Source of the DNA: Lophius americanus
Taxonomy: Eukaryota; Chordata; Actinopteri; Lophiiformes; Lophiidae
Assembly (NCBI GenBank): GCA_037951165.1
Contig: JBBDHG010000014.1
Location: 24,988,501-25,052,500, forward strand
DNA: 64,000 nucleotides
Direction of reading: 5' to 3'
Shown here: positions 13,579 through 26,570 of the stretch, one piece after another
Position numbering within the stretch: the stretch's first letter is position 1
How the letters are laid out: each line of letters opens with the position of its first letter
The notes under the pieces: generated by a model
The model's input: the letters and a program-made list of their open reading frames with translations, nothing else
Databases searched by the model: none
Told to the model about the DNA's origin: nothing
Program-made: the position numbers and the translations under genes

Positions 13579-16066
13579 GTCCAACAACCTCCTACTGAAC
13601 TTCAATGTTTGCATTGTTGGGAATTTTGTGGTTTAGTGAAATTCATTTGAGATGAGCTCTCGTAAAGAAATTATGAACCTCACGCAGAGGCTTGATTGTG
13701 CTGCAGCAGCCTGGCAACAACATTTCCACACTTATCTCATCGGGCCTTTTTGTGATGGACGTTTAGGAGGCTGATACAAAAGTACCGGGGCAGAAAAAAA
13801 AGGGTCACAAATGTCCGCATTCTGGGCCTCGACAATGTCCAAACTATTTCTGAAAGGCAGCTTTAACGCAAGAAGTTATAGCTCATATGAAGCGCCCTGT
13901 AGGGAAGAATTTAAAAAAAAAAAGAAGGGACATGCTGCAAAGCTCTTTATAGGCAGCTAAAAACATCATCATCAAAAAAAAAAAAAAAAAAAAAAGCACC
14001 AACCTTTACAGTGTCCTCGAATAACAGTATTTTAAAGACTATTTTATAAACACAATGTTTAAAGACAAAATCAAAGTGAAGCCATGTGTGGAAACCCTCT
14101 TTTGATGGTGTCTCTTCACACACCAGAGTCATTAGGCTAAGCTCTGGTAGACCTATCATGAAAACTCAAGAGCTGCAAGCTAATTGCTGGTGATCATGAC
14201 GCAAACCGTTACCAGGGCAACCAGAGTTTTGGAGTACCCGCTCCAGCATTTCCTCATCTGTTTGCACTCACACCAGCAGGCTGACAATGCAGTCGCTGCA
14301 TCCTGTTTCACTCTGCAGTCAGCCAAACACACCAGGCCTCGCTCAGCTTAACCCTTTCTAGCAGGCACGCTGCCGCGGCCGCCGGCCAAACGTTCAAAGC
14401 GGCCGCGCAAGTTAGTTTGAACACTCCAACGAAGACATTCTGACGCACGTCCGTCTATCACAGCAGGTCACGAAGTTCAGCTTATAAGAACGACCGGTCA
14501 TCAGTATATCACAAAGGGACAAAGTTATGATGTTGGATTTGAGTAAGGATTTGTAATACCACAAAACATTCAATCTTACATAAAGGGATTATTCATAAAT
14601 GCTGATTCGGCTCTGGATTTTGCATTTCATGAACTCAAAGCTGCCTCCGATCGAACGCTGGGAGATGAACGAGCACACGGCGGGCCTCGATATCGCCACT
14701 GTTACGCAAGCTCCCAAACGCAGAGGTTAACGTCACACGTCATTATTGTTCGGTTAAACAACAACTTAGCCTGGGTCACATTTTAACAAACAATCAGATC
14801 CAATTCACATGAACTTTCAGGAGAGACGGATATTTTCCAGTTTAAATCCATGACCCCTAACCCATGAATGGTTGCGTCAGAATAAATCCATGCCTGTCAT
14901 ACATGAAACTTTAGATGTACAGGAATATTTTTTAATTAATAAATAATCATCATGCTGCAAGGTTTTTCTTTCACAGCGGCGCATTTTTTTTCCCTGTCAG
15001 CACAAACATTAGAGGCTACATTTATTCCTACACAAGTTTTATGAACATAATAAAATAAGACTACTGTATGAAATGTATATATAGATATATACATTTGTTT
15101 TTCTGAACATATTTACACAAACATTGCATTTACATACATAAATACACATCGCATACGCACGCATGTGGGACTGTTCACTTTTATTATATATTCACATAAA
15201 TCTATTTTCTACTTCAATTAAGTATATATTTATGTTTTTTTGTATTTTAGTCCATATTTCTTCCCCCCTATTTTTACATATTTATGTGTATAATAGGAAT
15301 TTACATCTCATCTCTTTTTTCACTTACTACATCCTCTTTGTCACTTTGTAAATGTCGGAGCTGCAGTAACGTTTCTATCCTTCTAAACGTTCACATTTAG
15401 TCTGAAGCTGATCAAAATAACTGATCCTACAAAACACACAACCTTATTTTTTTTGATGACCTACAAATCTAGTGTGTCAGATTCCATACCAGTTACTTTT
15501 TGCAGCACTATAATACGTATATGGAGTAACTTCTTTAATATATACTTGTTGATGCAATCAACAAAAGGATCAAATTATACAAAAGGAATATAGAAGATTT
15601 CCACTTAAAAAGCTTAGAACTTTGTCCGATTTTCCTAAATCAATCTGCGACACACTTTCTTCAACCTCAAACTTCCCATTTCACCTCCTCTGAATTTCTG
15701 CCTTTCTCATCAGCGCTCAAGGCAGACCCTACATTCTAGAGGGCGATTAATAAGACTTGGCTTTTTATTTTTTTTTCACTCTTTGCAATCACTCTGCGGT
15801 ACGTCACTGGGTTGTGACGTCAATGTTATATCATTCCACATGGCTTTACAGCAAGCGAACGTGACAGCTGAGAGCTGCTCTGCGTTTCCACTGCTCTCCC
15901 GTCCAACCTCTCTCTCTGCAGCCCGTCCCTCTCTTCTTGCCTGAATGGGGGGTTGGTGAAGTGTATTATTTACCCCTGCCTGCCCCCATGGAGTGGGAAC
16001 CACACAAAAAAAAGGGCTTTTTCTCTGAATTCAACACTATCTTGTAAGCACTGCCACTGAGGGGGG

Positions 16067-16110
16067 AGAGAAAGAGAGAGAGAGAGGGACAGAGAGAGAG
16101 AGAGGGAGAG
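16067..16110. repeat. (GA)n imperfect microsatellite
   Basis: Interrupted GA repeats; nothing else was recognised nearby. Confidence 0.9.
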
Positions 16111-18239
16111 CTGACATTTCTGCCATGTTAACCCAAATATCATAATCCTGCATTAAAAACATTAACTCATTCTCTTTGTCGCTTTAAAAAATGAACCTGA
16201 TGTCAGAGACTCACACAGGAGAATTATTATTGGGAAGAACAAGGTGATATTAAGTTGGATGATAAAATCATTGCATTAATCAGGAAATAAGTTATTCCAA
16301 GGAAAAAGACTCTATTTTAATATACAAAATGAATCACCCGTCGACAATGTTGGCCAAATCCAGGGTCTCAATCCGAGACCGATTTTGAATATGGGAAAGT
16401 CTCAAAGTGTAAGAGTGATCTCTCAATAATATTATCAACAACCGTTTTTTTTTCCTCCTTCCCTTATTCACATTTATACAATTCGCCGACCTCCGTCTTA
16501 GATTTCCAACTGAAGAATGACTGACCACAGTAGAGCCACACATTAAATGCGACAAACGCAGGATTCTGGGAGCTTGACGTCTGCACTTAGAGCCATTCCA
16601 AAAAACCTCGGCTGTGAAACAGGCTTTGAGGGACAAATCTGATATTAGAAAATTACCAAAGCAAAGAAATTCATAAATCGATTAAGATAAATGACATCAT
16701 TCTGAAGGGGACGGGTATCAACTGGTATAAACAAGCGCCGTCAGGAGATGAAATACACCAAACACGCACGCAGAAATCTCAAACTCATAACAATGGGGTG
16801 AGAGAAGAAAAAAAAACACAAACAGCATCAACAAAAAATGGAGTATGTTGTTTAAGTTTCAAACTGAAAAATCTTAATTTACGCAGGGCTTTCAAGGTTC
16901 ATTCATTTCTAGGAACCATCTTCGCGAGCTTGTGATCTAACCCTTAAGCTTTAATTCGCTCAACCTTACCCGGGTCCAGCTTTCAAACCGTTTCCATAGA
17001 AATACACTAAAAAGAAAATTCAAGTAATCCGGAATGAGGTAAAGAGGGAAAGAATTGTTCCCTGGTGTTCACATATAACCGGCTAAGAAAGACTTCACAG
17101 TTTGTGAGATCTGCATCAAAAAATCACTCTGTTCTTAAAAGCAGACATAAGTTGTACACCACACAAAAAGCCGTACGATTTGTTAAAGCTTACATTTAAA
17201 ACCACCCTCTGCACACGCACCACGCCAAGCATAGCCCAGGTTGAATATTTTCACATAAAACGATAAAAATGAAAGTGCTAAAACTTGTAATTTGTAATTT
17301 GTAAGCCCAGTTTTGAGATACTGCCGAGACAAAAAAAAAATTTTTGCAGTCAGACGGACGAGACGAATCTACAGCCAAATGCGATACACCGCAAATATAT
17401 TGTATACATTAATCACTTTTATTTGTGTGGCAATTCATCGTCAGCTTAAAATCTATCAAAATCAGTTTGAGATAAAAAAAAAAAAAAATGCACATCATGC
17501 ATCCATATAAATAAATGAAGTGTTTCTGCTCAATGGAAGGTAAACGGGGATTTAAATAAGAACCAGATGCGGAAAGTGTCGCGTTTCCGATAACATTGTA
17601 TTGCAGTAACTTTACCAGCAGTGGATCAAATACGGATTCAGACTTAAGTGTTGTAGAGTGTGTCGTAATGTTCGACAGCTCAATCTGCACCAAGCCATTC
17701 ACTAATGAGGGTCCTGACTTGTGGACGCCGGTTTACTCCTCTACACTTGACAGATGCTGGCTCGGATGATTGAAATCAAAGAAAAGCGCTTTAAACTCCT
17801 AAACCAGACCAAAATAAAGAAAAAAGCAAAACACCCAACTATAATCATAGCATTTTGAGGGTACAGATAGTGACACTCCAGCCCTGCTAGGGATGATCTT
17901 AAGCTTAACTGCTGACCTTATTGTGTATAAAACAGAAAAAAAACAGAAAAGAAATTACAACCCTCTTTATTTGCAGACAAATAGGAAGTAAGAAATGTTG
18001 TAAGTAAAGAAATGTGAACGTGAAGAACTTGTTTGACATCATCAGTGAACCTTGCCTGACACATTTTTAAAGAAAAAGCAGTCATTGCATGACAAACCTC
18101 ATGAATGCTCAGTGTGTAGGGAAGGGAAGGAAACACTTACTGCCTTTAATATTTAAAAAATAAAATAGTACATGTTGAGCAAAGAGTCCACGAGGACGTC
18201 GAACTCAGTTATGTCCCTACTTTATCGGATACAGAGCTC

Positions 18240-18335
18240 GCATTCTAGGCCATCACACTATCAAAGTAAGTCGGATCTATCCCAGCATGCAGTGGGCGCA
18301 GCACCCCAGACAGGTTGCCGGTAAGCCGCATCAAA
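18240..18335 (+). repeat. Dispersed repeat fragment (CCTATCCCAGC module)
   Basis: GGATCTATCCCAGCATGCAG followed by CACCCCAGACAGGTTGCC has the order expected for this module (title phrase, then dimension of the unit, then GACAGGTCGCC). It is strongly diverged. Confidence 0.45.
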
Positions 18336-18829
18336 GACCCCTACAGTGAAAAACACTCACCCCAACGTTTTCCTGGCACTTATGTTGTTTGTCTCCTTAA
18401 GTCTATGTGAAAAACTTTGACTTTGACTTTGACAGAAGACTTTACGGGCAGACGCTCGCCGGGGTCTGCTGATGATAGCATATGTCTGCAATTTTGGCTA
18501 TCTTTTATCACAGAGTGTGCAGAGACAGACGTCAGATGTTCTGGTGACATGTTACCTCCTTCACGCACGATGCCCGTGCAAGTACGAACACAAAAACAAC
18601 GAATCCATATGGATGGAAACGTGTAACGAGCACATAATTAACCCTCTAATGTCCTCAGCAAGAAAAAAACTAAGGGAAAATTATTGATTTACATATTTTA
18701 TTAATTTGAGGCATTTGTTAGTTTAATATCTTAGATACTCTAAATTCAACATTATGAGAAAAATTGTTTGATCAGGCATGTTTTTGAACAGTAAAAAAAT
18801 CTGACTTATAAAGTTACTACATAATGAAA

Positions 18830-19105
18830 TTTTGTATTTCATGGTTTTGTACAGATAAGCTCAGCCTTTTTGTAAAGCATGTTTTTAGAAAACTATTTAA
18901 ACCTTATTAAATTATTTTTTTTTGTATCAAACTGCATGATTCTGTTTAATCCTTCACATGCTTTAAAATGCCAAATAATCTATAGCAACGTAAAAATAGC
19001 CATGGATAATTATTCCTCCTCGTGGCCCCTTTGATTTGTAGTGTTACCCAGGGATCCTTGCTTGGCCCCTTACTCTTTCGCACTAACATGCTATAACTGG
19101 GCCCC

Positions 19106-19137
<32 letters not shown>

Positions 19138-19220
19138 TTTTCATTATGAAATAAAGACTGAAAACGAGCTCAACCAAACAGTTAAACAGGACATTAAAAG
19201 TTTAAGTAACTGAAACAGAT
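18830..19220 (+). mobile_element. LINE reverse transcriptase relic, copy 1
   Basis: A plus-strand frame near 19050-19110 reads TQGSLLGPLLF and then NML, a decayed form of the reverse transcriptase block GVPQGSILGPLLFSIYMLPL. A (TA)n repeat at 19106-19131 has expanded inside the copy. Further on, ETKTENELNQTVKQDIKSL matches the corresponding stretch of the minus-strand copy near 57861. The flank with CCTTCACATGCTTTAAAATGCC is shared with the copies at 47.7 and 61.9 kb. Confidence 0.7.
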
Positions 19221-20591
19221 GCATCAAATCTTATTAAATAATTTACATAAAATATGAATATAAATCAAGAATTTAGGGAAACAAATGATCTTTTCCAACT
19301 TTGCAATGGAAAATAATAAGATGTATTACTTATAATTCTTATTGGGCAATGTGTACAATTATTACACATTGTACATTAGTTCCTGAATATGTCAATACAG
19401 AAGAACATTTTAGGTTAAAGGTCAAGTAAGTAACTAAAACAGCTCTTAACTGAGTCAAATATTAATGTCTCAGGTATACGTCAAGACTGCCGGTTTCAAT
19501 CCTTCTATTCCAAATGAAAAGGTTGTTCTTCATCACAAAAAAGCAAGGTGGACAACAAATGGAATGAATAAATGTTTACGGCTCACTAATAATACACTTA
19601 ATGCATCTGTGAATTAAGTCCAAATGTTTCTATTTTGATAAACTAATCCTTAAATGTGCCTGCTCTCATGTGACCAACTTGTTTGTCTATTTTAGTTTTC
19701 ACGCCCTTCTAGACCTAAGTCTACCAATCTGCTAACAACCTGAAACACAATGAAGCGAAAAACAACTGCTGGAAATTGCGCAACTGAGACGGACTGGACA
19801 TACATTTTTAGTTCTCAAATCATTTCTAACAACGCCTGAAGGACACAAACAACAATGTGTGTGAGCTGATGGCTTGGCATCCACTAAAAGAGCTGCATAG
19901 TACAGTGTTTAAAAACAATGCTGATAATGTAGGCATTTGTCTACACACAGATTTAAACTACAGCACAGCCTTCATTTTTGAAAGGAGTGCACTCTTACGG
20001 GTGTGCAGCTGTGTTAGACTGAAGCTCAGGTTGAAAGATGCATCGTTTTGCAGAGGATCTGAGAGTAAACACAGCTTGAGGGTGCAAGCAAACAGAAAAA
20101 AAGAAAAGGAATGAATATTCCTTGCATGTTTTTGCTTTGTTGACTACCACCACTTTCAGCCTGTGTTCCTTCAGGCTGCAGGGTGTAGATGGATATATGG
20201 TCATATTTCATTGATTACCAGGTGTATAAACTTCCCTGCGCGATGCAAATAAACATCACCCATGTCATGTTGGCAGGAAGTGTTCATATGATTGCATGTT
20301 AATAATTTATGACCTGTGTTCTTAAATAAACATTTTTGGTGTTTATAAAAAAGACCTCACAGAGAAGTACTTTCCCTCACTGAAAAGCATTAAAGCCGTA
20401 GAATATATGGAGTTATGGCTGACTAACTGTGTTTTTTTTTATGTTTGTTGTAATGTAGTTTCTGCAGAGTGATCTGTCAGTGTGGCTGCGTGTTTTCGTC
20501 TCCTGGTGCACATGTGCTCTCGGAGACAGTGTGTTCTCAGTGGGCCTTCTCCTCCACTACTACATCACACGTCCAGTGCGGGAACTCCTAC

Positions 20592-21479
20592 CTGTTCCCT
20601 GGATATACACGGCAGCGAGGGTCTGCGGGGCATTTTGCAGCTGCCATAGTAGCTGGTGGACGTTTCCCCAAGAGAAACACAACTGGAGCGTCTGCGAGGT
20701 CTGATCACCGGGACCTTCTCCTCCGTGGCGGGGACCCCACCCGGTGCGTCCCTCGACGGGTAGCAGCGGTCAAAACACAGCCCCAACACGGAGCCGCAAA
20801 CCCCCGCGAAGCAGGCGAAGAGCGGTCTGAGCAGCGCCGGCAGTCCGCTCAAACTCGTGAAAGAAACCAGCCACACGACGCTGGCGAAAAACAGTATGAG
20901 AACACTGTGTTTGAGTTTGAGGGTCGGGATCAAAGTGAGCAGACCCACGCATCCCAGCACGAATAACAACCTGCCCACCATTTGCATCTGGTGCTGCTCC
21001 TCTCCCCATTGCAAAAACCGCAACACCAAAAAATCCCCGAGGTAACACGATGCTGGCAGTGACAGGAGCCAGCATTTACCGCTCTCCTTCTTTCTCCTCC
21101 TCAAGTAGAAGGTGAGGAAGAAGAACGCGCAGCCTATGCTGAATAAGGGACTGATGGACTGAGAGAAGCCGGACAAAAAAGTCCGCAAATCCCATGGCGA
21201 GTCACTTTGTAAGCTCCTGGAGATGAGAAAAGACACCGCCAAGATCACACAGGCGCCCCCGTAGAAGGCTGAGACTTTTAAACATTTTGAAGTGAAGATA
21301 TCTTCGTGGCAAAACCTGCAGACGTTAAAGAAAAAGCCCCTGTGACGGTCCTGCTGGAGAGGGGTGACGCAGCTCTTCACGTAGCCGTTCCTGAAGCCCT
21401 CTGAGCCGCTCACACTTCCAGCTCCGTCCTGGTGCCTCGGCTTGCCGTGAGAAGCCTCTCCTTTCTCCCGCACGGCCAT
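20592..21479 (-). CDS. pde3b: pde3b exon 1: cGMP-inhibited 3',5'-cyclic phosphodiesterase 3B, N-terminal membrane region
   Basis: PDE3B hydrolyses cAMP and is inhibited by cGMP. In insulin-responsive cells it sits on the ER and plasma membrane. This exon encodes only the N-terminus. Reading on the minus strand, a conserved RNGYVKSC block and GFFFNVCRFC come first. About six hydrophobic stretches follow (for example SPLFSIGCAFFFLTFYL, CWLLSLPASCYLGDFLVL, MVGRLLFVLGCVGLLTLI), which is the family's membrane-anchoring NHR1. Then comes the signature EKVPVIRPRRRSSCVSLGE and a second RRPSLPC site; both basic-Ser motifs are kinase-target regions in mammals. The exon ends at CISREQ with a GT donor at 20591-20590, phase 0, as in the mammalian protein. 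I chose the ATG at 21479 because it aligns with the recalled human start and has a GCCGCCGAGCCATGG context. An in-frame ATG at 21575, also in a good context, would add 32 residues. The catalytic exons would lie at lower coordinates and were not found. Confidence 0.93.
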
Positions 21480-21680
21480 GGCTCGGCGGCGGCTCCTCGT
21501 TTCCACGCTCAAGTCTCCACTTCTCTGGTGATCCTCACGCCGTTTTAGCACCGATCTACATGACAGCGAACCCACTCCATGGTCACCCTAACGTGCTCCA
21601 ACACTTGGACTAAAGAAAGAAGGTGAGATGTTGTTTTTACAGGAGCGGCGCTCTCTGTCGCCGCCTACAGGCCACAACTC
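21480..21680 (-). promoter_or_regulatory. Likely pde3b 5' UTR and promoter-proximal CpG-rich region
   Basis: The CpG-rich sequence of exon 1 continues upstream of the pde3b start codon (to higher coordinates) until about 21660, then changes sharply to AT-rich DNA. That fits a CpG-island promoter and 5' leader. Part of it (21480-21575) is open in frame and may be coding if the upstream ATG is used. No TATA box was recognised. The transcription start is not determined. Confidence 0.4.
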
Positions 21681-21699
21681 ACAATGCAAGGCTGAGTTT

Positions 21700-24440
21700 G
21701 TTTGTTTTTCTATTTGTTTGTTTGTTGGATTTTAATTGTAGTAGAGCGTGCGCCACTAAACGGACATAGGGACACTAGCATGGACAAAGAAAAAACTGAC
21801 GAAACACAGGGAATTATTTCTTAGCAATACAAAGAAAATCTATAAAAGTAATTGATAAAAAATACACAAACATATTAATGCATTACAGAGAAGTTGAACA
21901 GGTCCTTTGCTTTTTTGGGGGGGGGAATCTCGTCAGTCTCAGGGACGTGCAATAAAAGGAAATCAATATAAAAAAAAAAATCTAACAAAGGGTGATTTTT
22001 TTAATTTGGCCTCATGGATAAAGATTGAGTAAAACATAGACAACTGGGTCCAGCTTAGGGCCCCCTAAAATAAAACAAAAAAATAATATTAATAATGTTT
22101 TTTTTACTATGCAATCAGTAGTTGTTATTTAACCACTCAATTAATTGTTTCCAGAACAGTTGGGTATGAGGGCATGGAAATTCTGTTGTTTCAACATTAC
22201 CATTACATAAACTTCAAGGCTTAGTAATGTAGCTGAACTCATCCTGAGCAGAAACAGCTTTATAATATGATTCATAAAATCCAAGACGGTAATTTTTGGA
22301 GAAACTTTACCACAGCTCTTATTAAATAAATAAAATATCATTATTAACATACAGGCTATTGCATCCCCATATAGGGACATTTTTATAATCAATTTAAAAC
22401 AGTTCACCTTCTGTTCATCTATCTTCAGCTATTTAGAGATAAATTATGCTTATTATTTAGAATTGGGCAAGTTGTTATTGTTATCATTTTCACTTATTTC
22501 AATTTTTTAGCCCTATGCTTAGCATAGGATAAGATTTCTTTAAATGAATCGCTTTTTGCTCAGAGCGTCGCTCCTGCGTGTTTCGGAATCATGTTGCTCT
22601 GGGATTGTTTAGTTCGCCTGCCAAGAGATTAGTAAAGTAGACGATTTCCGATTACACCAATCAGAATAACTTGGAAATGGGAATCCCACAGAAAGAAAGT
22701 TCCCTCTTCTCAGCGGTACCCTGGTAAACAGATACAATCATTACATACAATAACGAAGTAACAATACTAATAAAAAAGTAACAATGCTTTATTATAATAT
22801 ATTATTTTACTTGTAAATACTGTGTTCATGTATTTTTAAAGCACAGAATATCATTCAGAGAGAAACCAAGCCACTTCTTTAAAAGTCTTTATTTGCTTTA
22901 TTTTCATTGACCTTTATTTAACTAAGAGCAATATTAGAGTCTCTTTCACAAGTGTCATGGCCAATATAGGCTGCAGCACACGTTGCACCATTGCAAAAAT
23001 ATAGACATGCAGACATAAGCAACAATACAAAAATCTGAAATAAATCAAAAATAGCAGACATTAAAATAAAACAAATGGCATCGAACAGCGAGGATTGCGT
23101 AGAGTTACACAACTAAAATCTTGCAGACTGATGTCTGTGCTTCCAAGTCTTTCAAGATGGCTGTAAATCCATTAATTGAGACCATCTCTATGATATTCAT
23201 GTCATTTTGTACTAGGTCCCAGTCAGGATAAGAGTACTCCATCACATTGGTCTGACAGCTGAAATCCATGCATATGTAGATGGGCGGATTTAGAATGTTT
23301 GAGAAAAGTTTCCCAATTCTTAAGCAATATAAACTGCGTTTGAAAAAACAGCTGGAATTATCTGTCAAACGAATTGCTGCAAAGCTGAAAACAAGCTGAT
23401 CCTAGGGAACTGGTGGATTAATAAAGCCTAGGGAGAGTTGACTTTTTAGAGATACATGGTCTCCACAGGACAGTGCTGCAATAAACATGCTCTAATGAGC
23501 TCACAGATTAAACTATGCAACAGCAACAAACCTTTAAAATCTACTCAGTAACATGCAACATGCCCTAAACATTTGATAAGTAATGATAAAGCAAATGCAT
23601 CTTGTATAATAGTAGAACACTGAGAGGAACTGCATTAAGTTTAAGTACATTTTGTTGACACTACTTATTAAAATTTACTTGGCTGAGGCTTTGTTAATCC
23701 ACCAGTTCCTCACAAACATTGAAAAGTAACACACCTGGGTATACGTGGTATGGAAATACCAAAAAGGGTATGGAAATTTGGAATCTTAAGATTCTATTGC
23801 ATTAATTATTAAAAAATTTTTTTTTTGTATTTGAAATTTGTTGAGTAATTGAAATATTCACAATTAAAAAAGATTAAGAAAGGATAATTTAGCTAAATGT
23901 GGCAACAATGGCAACAATTTTGCAGTTTTGGAAAGTACCATGAACTCTTATTGTTTTGGTACAAAGGATAAGACTTCAGTTCAAATCGTAATTTTATTCA
24001 AGAAATTATATTTTTAGCACTTATAATTTCAATTGTTGATTGGAATTTGTAGATATAATAATAATAATATTGTGATTAGATAATTCTCTGCCCCCAGCAA
24101 TTAGACATGAGGACAGGGTTTGAGGTCAAACAGGATTTCCTGCTCATGTCATGTAATGTTTATTTAATTGTCCTATATATGAGAAAGCCCCACTTTTCAG
24201 AACTAAACTGCAAGACTTGTATTCAACGTCGCTACCTTTAAGTTAACTTGAGATAAAGTTATTGGTGCCATATGGAAACAAATATGGTCAAAAGTTACTA
24301 GTAACTAAAGGGGTTTGACAAATGTAGTGGAAGAGAAAGTACATTATTTCCCACTGCATTGTAACAGAGTAGGAGTATTAAGTGGTATGAAGGTCCCTCA
24401 CACGAAATAATTCTTAATAAATCAATTACAAAAGAATTAC
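21700..24440. other. Spacer between pde3b and copb1
   Basis: AT-rich DNA with no coding exon recognised. PSMA1 lies in the equivalent place in human but was not found here. The only structure seen is the inverted repeat at 23404-23710. Confidence 0.5.
23404..23710. repeat. Inverted repeat with 25-bp arms and 256-bp spacer
   Basis: AACTGGTGGATTAATAAAGCC (left arm, 23404-23429) is the reverse complement, with two differences, of the right arm at 23686-23710. The spacer has no open frame of note. The layout is that of a small MITE, although no terminal motif of a known family was recognised. Confidence 0.65.
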
Positions 24441-24449
24441 AGTCTTACT

Positions 24450-24645
24450 GTCATATTAAGTGATTCGCGTTCGGTCGCTTGACCCTCGCGGTTCTCCGTA
24501 GCTGTGATGTGGCTCTGGATGATCTTCCACGTCACGGGGAAGTAGAGCAGCTCGCTGATGAGAACCCGTCACCATTTCTTTACAGGTACATGTCCCAAAC
24601 TGGATATTGGAGGTAGCCTCGGAGGGGTCATATTCGTCCAGCTTG
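24450..24645 (+). promoter_or_regulatory. Candidate copb1 promoter and non-coding first exon
   Basis: This is a short island of CpG-containing sequence in AT-rich surroundings, about 3 kb upstream of the copb1 start codon. The coding exon starting at 27594 has a splice acceptor and 62 bases of leader, so an upstream non-coding exon is required. Two plausible donors are visible: CAG/GTACAT near 24592 and TTG/GTATGT at 24646. The site is an inference from position and composition. Confidence 0.35.
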
Positions 24646-25167
24646 GTATGTTTTTGTGACTTACTTTAAGCTAAAATGCGTGATGTTTGCTGTCGTTAGC
24701 CACGCGAACTCCTCAGACAGCTAACGTGAATGTCGTCCATTTCCCTGCTAGTCCGAACGGAGGCTAAACTGACGTTAGCTAACAGCCGGTAGTTAGCTGT
24801 GTGTTAAATCATACAAACGTAAACTGACCGAAGGAATAGTAAAGTCAATACGTATTGTTTGCGTTTTAGTACTTATTAAGTTGCTTGCCTATGAACCGCC
24901 ATTAACTCAGTGAGAGTAGTTAGCATCAACTGTACTGCTAACGATTCGTACACACTGTTTACCCAATTCTCTAACTTCAGACGGTTTTATTGTCTAACTG
25001 TCACGATTGCTCCGATGTGATCACCGAAATTTGAAACTTAAAGAGCAGAAATAGGATAGGAAGAAGATGTCTAATCGATATGTATTTATATACAGTCATA
25101 GACTGCCGTGCATTAAAGGAGCATCTTTACCAGATACATACATTTATATCTAAATATATATATCTGA

Positions 25168-25169
<2 letters not shown>

Positions 25170-25250
<81 letters not shown>
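25170..25250. repeat. Compound (CA)n(TA)n microsatellite
   Basis: CA repeats (25170-25192) pass into TA repeats (to 25250) in the copb1 leader intron. Confidence 0.97.
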
Positions 25251-25253
<3 letters not shown>

Positions 25254-26237
25254 ATATGCTTTAACAGCTAAGATGTCTTTTTTCTGGGTCAAAAATTACA
25301 TTATAAAGGAGAAAAATAATAATAATATTTGAAAATATTGTTAGAGTTCCAGTAGGATTTCACATACCTGTTGGTTGTACAGGTCACTGTGGAATAACTG
25401 TGATCACATAATTAAATCATTTAGATATTTTTCTGTCATGGAGGTCACTGCTATCACAGAAAATAATTACAAGCCAAGTTGGTAGAAGATACATTGATAA
25501 GTAATTTAAAGGTATTTAATTCAGGCAGATTAATTCCATAACCCAGTAAACCAGTCCTTTATTAGTAGGATGTCTTATGATATTCAGTATTCGCTGATAT
25601 TCAATGTTTGTGTGTTCATAATACTAAATTATTAAATGGCCTTATAGTGTGTAAGTTTGTTTACAATGTCTCTCAACAGTGGTTTGCTTAATCACTTTAT
25701 CAAAAGTCAGTTCAAGCACACTGACACGTTTGCATGGTGTAGTAATAATCCATCCCGTTCTTCAGGGCCACTGTAGCGTCCATCCAAATATGCTCCCATT
25801 TTCAGTAATGGGAGCATGTAATGGGAACCAAGTTTCCAGTCCTTGTTCAGTGCCAGCATATACGCTAGAATTTATGTGATATCAATACAAGGTTTCAGCA
25901 ATTTGTGTGAGCGAAGGCAAGTATTCAAGTTTCTTAGAGTGAATTTAATGATCAAAAGTGAAACTTTGTTATACAACCATCACAACTGCAAACAGAAATA
26001 CTATTCAAACAAAATCCCTAGATTGAAGAACTTTCGAAGATACCCACATTATTTGACTAGATCTGACTACTGAAGCCTCGTGTCATAACATCTAGTGGAT
26101 TCTGTCCATCATTTTTGCCACTTTCAGGATTATGTCCAGTATGAACATTAAATATTTCCCATTTTTAATGCATGTTTGACTGTTGTGAAATTGTTAAAAA
26201 AAAATTGGGTGACAGTCATAGTATTAGTTTTGAAATG

Positions 26238-26570
26238 TTTCTAGATCTGCAACGAGTAATCGACAAAAATGGATTATGTAATTAGTTGTGGACAAATTTA
26301 ATAGTTGATTAGTCGTGACGTCATCGGCCATCTTCTCTGACAACGTGTAATAAGAAGGGAGTAAACATTGGTGCCATGGGAACTCCATCCTGACAAAAAA
26401 CATCCAAGGTGTTGGAGCGTTTCTACCTCAATGGGGTGAAAAAATGTTGTGAACTGCCAAATTGCAAAGCTTGTCCTGCGTTACTGAGCACATCAGTAAT
26501 GCTGGGGTATTTGAAGCGGAGGCACGTTGGCTCTGTAGACGATGAGGACGCGTCTTTCTAAGCTAGTTAG
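26238..26570 (+). mobile_element. Decayed hAT transposon 5' part with BED zinc-finger remnant
   Basis: The left end, CTGCAACGAGTAATCGAC, resembles the hAT/ZBED terminal repeat. About 150 bases later a plus-strand reading gives KVLERFYLNGVKKCC followed, after a frame change, by TSVMLGYLKRRHVG. This matches the spacing of a BED zinc finger (aromatic and Cys residues, then HLKRKH). The reading frame is broken and the transposase catalytic region is absent. The element is a relic in the copb1 leader intron. Confidence 0.55.

Larger units (their letters stand above)
11930..18230. other. Non-coding, no gene seen
   Basis: This stretch holds short microsatellites and poly(A) runs (13974-13995). It has two CRE-like TGACGTCA sites or half-sites (13030, 15801-15825). 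No coding exon of pde3b or another gene was recognised on either strand. Confidence 0.45.

Noticed and set aside
20469..20966. 165-codon plus-strand open frame
   Set aside because: It is antisense to pde3b exon 1, whose minus-strand protein is clearly conserved. The plus frame has no family character.
23105..23368. 87-codon minus-strand frame upstream of the inverted repeat
   Set aside because: No recognised family and no splice or promoter context; size is within chance for AT-rich DNA.
24507..24545. Small upstream open frame in the candidate copb1 leader exon
   Set aside because: It is only 12 codons and the exon itself is not proven, so no regulatory claim is made.
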